Of a stretch of 64,000 bases of DNA, positions 60,560 to 64,000 are shown one piece after another (the first letter of the stretch is position 1; the number at the start of each line of letters is the position of its first letter). This stretch comes from Combretum micranthum. Lineage: Eukaryota; Streptophyta; Magnoliopsida; Myrtales; Combretaceae. The stretch covers positions 310,001 to 374,000 of the forward strand of contig JAMXBD010001044.1 of NCBI GenBank assembly GCA_024138025.1, read 5' to 3'. The position numbers were made by a program, and so were the translations under genes. Under the pieces are notes generated by a model. It ran no database searches, was not told the origin of the DNA, and was given only the letters and a program-made list of their open reading frames with translations.

Positions 60560-62185
60560 TGATCCGCTTGAAATGTTCGGAATTTTAAAACCAATTCTTC
60601 AGCAAGTATACTGGGTCAATCAAGTAATAAAGTGATGAATGAGTATCGATCCCACGAGGAAAGTTTAATTACTAAACATTATTAGGTCTTTTCAATATTT
60701 AGGCAAAGAGAAATCAAATCCTTTATCTAATTATTCACTATAATGTCTACACTATGCAATAGCTAATATTTACTAATTCTACTCACAAAAGTCTTAACAA
60801 GTTAAGTTAGTGGGATTGAGACAAAATCTGATTTTCTCCAATCATGTTGAACTCGGGTTATTAAAATTGTTAGAATTCATGCATATCCATGTGAGTCTAA
60901 CAAGATTAACAAATTCTAAAAACAAATCTGAAAACCTTTTTCTACCTTAAACACTCATTAGCTTCCACATCTGAGCATTGTGATAGATTTAATATGTGCA
61001 ACTAAGATTTTCCCAAATCTAAGTTGACTAATTGTCCTAAATCAAGAGATAAAAATTCCTTCTTTGAACTCAAATTCAAAACAATATTTGAACAAAAATG
61101 ATAGACTCTATTAGGATTAAAAATCTCTTGCCATTGCATACTTAAATCTTTCCTCCAAATATAAAATTCAAACGAAATTAAGGTCTTTGCCAAGATGCCC
61201 AATCTCATTCAAACTTGAATTCAACCGAATTTGAAGTTTTTAGTTTGAATTAACAAGGATTTGCATAAATCTTACAACCCAATAACACTAGTTCAACAAT
61301 CATTTCAGATAATCAAAGATTTCATCATTTCCCACCGTCAAATTTAGCTAACTACTACCATTTCTATGCTATCTAACAAGATATTAATAACAACTATAAT
61401 GATATTCATGACAAATTGTAAATAACAAATCAAGTAAGGAAAATTTACCAGTAAATCGGGAAAACAAAACCGTACAAATTGCAATTAGAATCCTTTTAGC
61501 AAATTCTACTCAATCCACAAAAGAATAGAACAAATTTAATGAAGATCCAAGTACATCTTGATTGTCTACCTATATCTTTCTCTAAAACTACTGGGAGAAA
61601 TTTAGAATGAAAAACAAAACGTAAGTCCTCCTTCTCTCTCCTCAAAGCATGTAAAAATACATGCTTTTTGTGTAACTGTCATGTAACTTCTGCATCCAAC
61701 GCCGGCGGTTTCATATCCAACGCCGGCGGCGTTCAATCGAGCGTTAAGGATTTTTAAACTGATGGTTTTCAACGCCACCTTTGAACGCCGGCGGCGTACT
61801 CCTCCATTTGCCGGCGTTGGCTTCAAAATTCAAATAGTGTCCATCTTCAAACGCCGGCGGTGTTGGATTCAACTTTAAAAACTTAGGCTCTGTAATGATT
61901 CAACGCCGCCTTTGAACGCCGGCGGCGTTGATGTCTAATTTGCCGGCGTATGCTTTGATCTCCTTCAACGCCGGCTGCGTTTGCCCAACTTCTCCGGTGT
62001 TTGTTTGTTTCACTTCCAATTCACACAATTTCTTCATGATTCCTTGTTGATACATTCCATTTTCATTCCTGACCTGATTCCAAACAAAACACAAAACTAA
62101 ATATTAATTCCTTTGCTTTTATACTAATTAATACAATTAAGTATCAATTCAGAGATGAAAATATATCAATTTTCTAAGTTTATCA
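60560..62185 (-). mobile_element. Athila 3' LTR (minus strand)
   Basis: The + strand runs from TGATCCGCTT to AGTTTATCA (1626 bp). On the minus strand it starts TGATAAACTT right after a polypurine tract, so it is the 3' LTR of a second Athila element that is tail-to-tail with the plus copy. It shares the ATCGATCCCACGAGG tract with the LTR at 3278 and has a GCCGGCG array at 61695-61990. Confidence 0.85.
61695..61990. repeat. GCCGGCG minisatellite in Athila LTR
   Basis: At least seven CGCCGGCG-type cores occur with AACGCCGGCGGCGTT-like palindromic blocks (for example near 61912-61930). Confidence 0.85.
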
Positions 62186-62220
62186 ATTTCCCCACACTTG
62201 AACTTTTGCTTGTCCTCAAG
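62186..62220 (-). other. Athila polypurine tract
   Basis: The complement reads GAGGACAAGCAAAAG, then AAGTGTGGGGAAAT directly before the LTR. This is the usual end of Athila/Tat interiors. Confidence 0.8.
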
Positions 62221-63702
62221 CAAAACAATTTAAATATTGAAATCTGACTTTTTAATCCAAAACTTGCTTATCAACTCTCATGATTTGCAATACAATGCCT
62301 GTAGCTCTAACCAAACTTATTTTATGTGATTGCTTACTTCAATTGAAATTAAATAGCTAATCTAGACCAAACAAACTTTAATCCTAATGTTTAACTTAAG
62401 CTATAACTTTTCGAAACTGTCTAATTAGTCCACAAAGGAAAAAAAAAATAATCATTTCAACTTCATCAACCTTTTAACTCAAATTAACTCTTAGCAACAC
62501 AAGGTATAAGCATGTGGTATCTACCATTCCCCTAGATTTTTCCATAGTCAAAGTCTTTTAATTCACTAACATGTGCATTTCAATTGCAGAGGGGGAGGTT
62601 TTTGCCTCCATCTTGACTTTTCCTCTGGACGGGGTGTAGCCTGTATCTTTTCAAGCTCATTAGCCATATTATACCATGTAGTTAGAGCGAAATCCTTGAG
62701 TCGGCACATCCCGGGCTCATCACCCAAGTGACCAGGTTTTAAAGGGACCCCAAAGAACTCTCATTCACCTTATTCTAAATGTAAATACTCAAGACTCACT
62801 TGAATCAATTGAGTAATGGCTCTATTTGTTTGTATTACTTAATGCACTTTTTCACAATTTTTAACTTTGATTCCCGGATCACCAAGTTAATAGCTTCATC
62901 TACCTCTTCTACCAAGTGTTACAAAGATTAATTAAACATTAAAAGAATATTTGAGAAGTAAACCTGATCATTTTTTTTACAATAGGACTCAGACATTCAT
63001 ATAAGTTTTATTTCCTAGGTTAAACAGAAGGTAAATTTGTCAATTAGAGATTTATCTACTTAATTTTAACTAAGTAAGCCAATCACAAGGTTTAGTGAGC
63101 ACGGCATCTTACAAGTCAAAAAATTTCTCTTGTTAAATGTTTCAGATTTCCCAACAAAAATTTTGCCTGAATGTAGCAAATTTATTTTCTTCTTGAGGAC
63201 ATGCATTATATATGTCGACATCCGAATGCAAGTGGGTGACTTATGAATTCTTATAAATTGACTTCACATTTCTTAGTATTCATACCATTACAAATTAACA
63301 TGCCAAGTCAACATATAGTTAACCCCATAATGTATTTCATTTTCATCTCATCCTAATCTCCCTCCCCCATACTTAAAACCGAACAGTGTCCGCACTGTTT
63401 GTTCTAATTAACAAATAAAAGGACGAAAGATTAAATAAAAGCATTTGGACTTCCCTGTGTTCCTTTCCTTGTTCAGCATTCCCAATGGAGTTTTTGAATT
63501 GGCAGAGATTACTTTAAAGACCTGTCTCTCATCAAAGAAACATACATGACAAAGATAGAAAGAAAAGCATAATAACAAAAAAAAATAGATAACAGACCAA
63601 GTGAGTGTAAGAAAAGAAGTCTACCCAAAACAATTGGGTGCTTAAGTACAGAAATGATACTTAAATGAAACTTTCCCCAAAAAGTAAAAGCTAGCAGGAA
63701 TT
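62221..63702 (-). other. Athila 3' untranslated interior
   Basis: About 1.5 kb between ORF3 and the polypurine tract has no coding frame that I can support. It is AT-rich with scattered short polypyrimidine runs. Confidence 0.6.
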
Positions 63703-64000
63703 CTAGCTTTCAGGTTCAGTGCTGGACTCGCTTTCATCAGATGAAGTAGAATACTTCATTGCTTCACCTGCAGATGGATTAATACAAGAAAACGCAGATT
63801 TTAACATGGTCATTAATGAGCGTCTAAATTTCTTGTTCTTTCTCTTTTCGCATTGAAAATCCTCCTGCAATTCTCTCAGTTCATATCCCAATCTAGCTAG
63901 GGTATATCCAGCTGAAGTCGACCCTGGTTGAGAGGAGGAAGGTGGAACCTGTGGCTGAAGAGGGGGTGGAGCTGAAGATGAAGATGGTCGGTCCCCCTGT
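63703..64000 (-). CDS. Athila third ORF, C-terminal part (runs off window)
   Basis: Read from the right edge, the frame is open to its stop at 63703-63705. A Ser/Pro-rich linker leads to YELRELQEDF, KRKNKKFRRSLM and an acidic SSDESESSTEPES end. It parallels the C-terminal half at 60200-60420 of the plus-strand copy (KKNKKFRRTIFDALK). The N-terminal part lies outside the window, so completeness is unknown. Confidence 0.75.
   Translation of the reverse strand, partial: QGDRPSSSSAPPPLQPQVPPSSSQPGSTSAGYTLARLGYELRELQEDFQCEKRKNKKFRRSLMTMLKSAFSCINPSAGEAMKYSTSSDESESSTEPES

Overview
The window is AT-rich nuclear DNA of a seed plant, probably a eudicot. The evidence is a spliced plant-type gene set among nested LTR retrotransposons of known plant lineages: Athila-type Ty3/gypsy, SIRE/Maximus-like Ty1/copia, and two further LTR families that I call F1 and F2. 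There is one host gene (15631-23378, + strand), one Mutator-like transposase pseudogene, and no tRNA, rRNA or CRISPR. Most of the rest is transposon, much of it solo LTRs inserted into each other.

Layout. 1-2760: F1 LTR (+), cut by the window start and inserted into the gag of a minus-strand Athila element (gag 2761-3169, primer site 3254-3271, LTR 3278-5064). 5065-6830: unassigned, with a MITE-like piece near 6045-6275. About 6830-9440: F2 LTR (+). 10039-11647: copia-type LTR (-). 11648-12180: 3' fragment of an F1 LTR. 12270-14740: MULE transposase pseudogene carrying a 288-bp TRIM-like insertion. 15300-23378: host gene of 12 exons coding for about 1440 residues, with no domain I recognise. 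Intron 4 is a U12-type AT-AC intron. Up to three apparent frame breaks interrupt the reading. 23379-25827: intergenic. 25828-32748: F1 solo LTR (-) holding a second F1 solo LTR (+) placed one base inside its end. 32749-34015: flank of that nest, then the end of a copia gag fragment. 34016-44448: three F1 solo LTRs nested inside each other. 44449-48853: two copia gag remnants (-), one followed directly by a 3' LTR with its pol lost. 48854-64000: an F2 LTR in that gag, an Athila (+) in the F2 LTR, and a second Athila (-) in the first.

How the parts relate. Target-site duplications give the insertion order in several places (GTCAC, ATAAG, TCTAT/TCTAC, CAATC/CAATG, TTATT). The host gene is the only candidate for cellular function. 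Three observations go beyond ordinary annotation: (1) a double hairpin at a fixed place in every F1 LTR complete enough to contain it, with stem changes that keep pairing; (2) a tandem-repeat slot beside it that holds different repeats in different copies; (3) a palindromic GCCGGC-rich minisatellite shared by Athila and F2. Family names rest on motifs recognised by eye; no database search was run.
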